From Opisthocomus hoazin (Eukaryota; Chordata; Aves; Opisthocomiformes; Opisthocomidae), in contig NC_134443.1 in NCBI RefSeq assembly GCF_030867145.1, positions 2,108,001 through 2,172,000 of the forward strand: DNA of 64,000 nt, written 5' to 3'. Below the pieces are notes generated by a model. It was not told the DNA's origin and did no database searches. It saw only the letters and a list, made by a program, of their open reading frames with translations. Shown in pieces: positions 62,703 to 64,000 of this stretch; position 1 is the stretch's first letter, and the number at the start of each line of letters is the position of its first letter. The position numbers were made by a program, and so were the translations under genes.

Positions 62703-64000
62703 GTAGGAGAACGGAGATTTCAAGCATGGACAAGCAGAGTATTTCCTTTCCTTAATGTTTCTCTAGGTGTCCTTTCTCTTTTTTCCCCCCTCCTTCCCCT
62801 CATCTGCTGCAGTAGAGGACTTGAAACTGAACAGACTTCTGGAAATCGCTGTGTGATTGGAGTTAGGAGGGGAGAGGCGTTCAGTCCCCTTGTGAGAATG
62901 TCCTTGGGGAACACAGAACAGGATTTGTTTGCCGAAGACCGCAGGGTAGAGCGTGGTTGGGCCATTGCTTTCACCGAGTGCTGGAGCTTTGCTAACCCGT
63001 GCTAAACACAGTTTCTCTTGTGCGGGATCAAGGTGCCAAATGGCCTGTTCTCGCCTTGGTAAGGTTTTGTCACAGGAATGCTGGTGTGCTATCAAAACAG
63101 ACGATAAAAAGTGCATGAGTTCAGTTTTCTTCTTAAAACCTCCTCGGCAGGATGGTGTCCTGTGCATTACAGTGATGCAGGCTCACTGAAGGCAGGATAT
63201 TTTTTTTTCCCCCGAGTTCCTGTTTGTAATTAATGAGGGACTGTGGCTGAAATGACCGAAGCCGTCATCTTGAATGCTGCAGCGTTCATGCAGAAGCGTG
63301 GCCTGCGAGCGTGTGCGCGCAGCTGCCGCCGGCTGGGACGGTGCGCTGCCGGGACGGCGATTCTCCAGCAGGAAGACACCAGCTCTGAGCGTGCCCTTCC
63401 CCGTTTTCAGCTGCAAAAATGAACGCTGCCTAAATCGCCATCAAGGCTTCTGTTGCTTGCCACCCACAGCTCGTTACTGCTGCAGAGCTGAGGGTTGGTT
63501 AATTGGTGAAGAATGGCTTCATTTGCAAACTTACCCTGTAACTTTGGTCTGTTCCGCCCTAGACTCGTTCTTAAGCAATGCGCAGGACTGAAAAGAGTCT
63601 TGGGTGCTGAGACTGCCCCAGTTCTGGTCAGTTTATTGCCTGCTGGCTGGCTTTAAAACAAAAAATAACCCCCAAACACAGCCTTTCCTAACTGCAGAAT
63701 TGCATAGCTTAAATATTTGAGGAGATAAGGAAGCCCTGGAGGTGGGGCCTGCGAGTACAGCCGGCAGCAGTGCGGTGCAGGGATTTCGCCCCACGAAGCA
63801 GCGACCCTTTCCTCTGTCCCCACAGCCAGTTGTTGCTGTCATGCAAGAGCCTGTAGTAAAGAATATTTGGCAGTGGGGTGGATAAAATGTCTGTGGCCTT
63901 GTTGTGGGGGTAGCTTCATTTTCACACTTGAGTGTGTGAGTTTGGAGAAACTGAATTAAAGGTGAGTGTAATAACTGAAGCACTTTGTTTCCTGACTATT
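62703..64000 (+). other. ARNT intron 5, incomplete
   Basis: Starts with a GTAGGA donor. No exon matching the bHLH segment (NHSEIERRRRNKM) is present before the window ends. Confidence 0.6.

Overview
The window reads as a GC-rich, gene-dense piece of an avian genome, most likely from a microchromosome. Three things support this. The proteins are vertebrate with short introns. There is one 5'-truncated CR1 LINE with its typical 3' tail. Many C-rich/G-rich minisatellites fill the introns and spacers. The species cannot be named from sequence alone.

Layout from left to right: GABPB2 (minus, first two coding exons only), MLLT11/AF1q (minus, single coding exon), CDC42SE1/SPEC1 (plus, 3 coding exons), a BNIPL remnant (minus), PRUNE1 (minus, 8 coding exons), CERS2 (plus, 10 coding exons), SETDB1 (minus, 21 coding exons), CTXND2-like cortexin-domain gene (minus) and ARNT (plus, first five coding exons; the bHLH-PAS part lies beyond the right edge). 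This is the human 1q21.3 block in reverse order with relative strands kept, but with no recognisable MINDY1 or ANXA9 between PRUNE1 and CERS2 and no MENT between BNIPL and CDC42SE1. Exon borders were read by hand from splice sites, and in the complete genes the reading phases close exactly: PRUNE1 422 aa, CERS2 376 aa, SETDB1 1271 aa, CDC42SE1 78 aa.

The genes are not one pathway. The block holds transcription and chromatin regulators (GABPB2, ARNT, SETDB1), signalling adaptors (CDC42SE1, MLLT11, BNIPL), a phosphatase (PRUNE1), a sphingolipid enzyme (CERS2) and a small membrane protein (CTXND2-like). PRUNE1/CERS2 and CTXND2/ARNT are head to head. CDC42SE1/BNIPL and CERS2/SETDB1 are tail to tail.

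The most unusual item is an open exon inside SETDB1 intron 10, on the same strand, that encodes a divergent Hakai (CBLL1)-like protein with a complete RING finger and a stop just after it. It has no start Met of its own and two acceptors whose phases fit upstream SETDB1 exons, so it could be an alternative SETDB1 3' exon or part of a nested gene. Other points of note: BNIPL looks broken; CERS2 uses a GC-AG intron; ARNT has three consecutive 45-bp exons; and the first introns of several genes are strongly G-rich on the sense strand.
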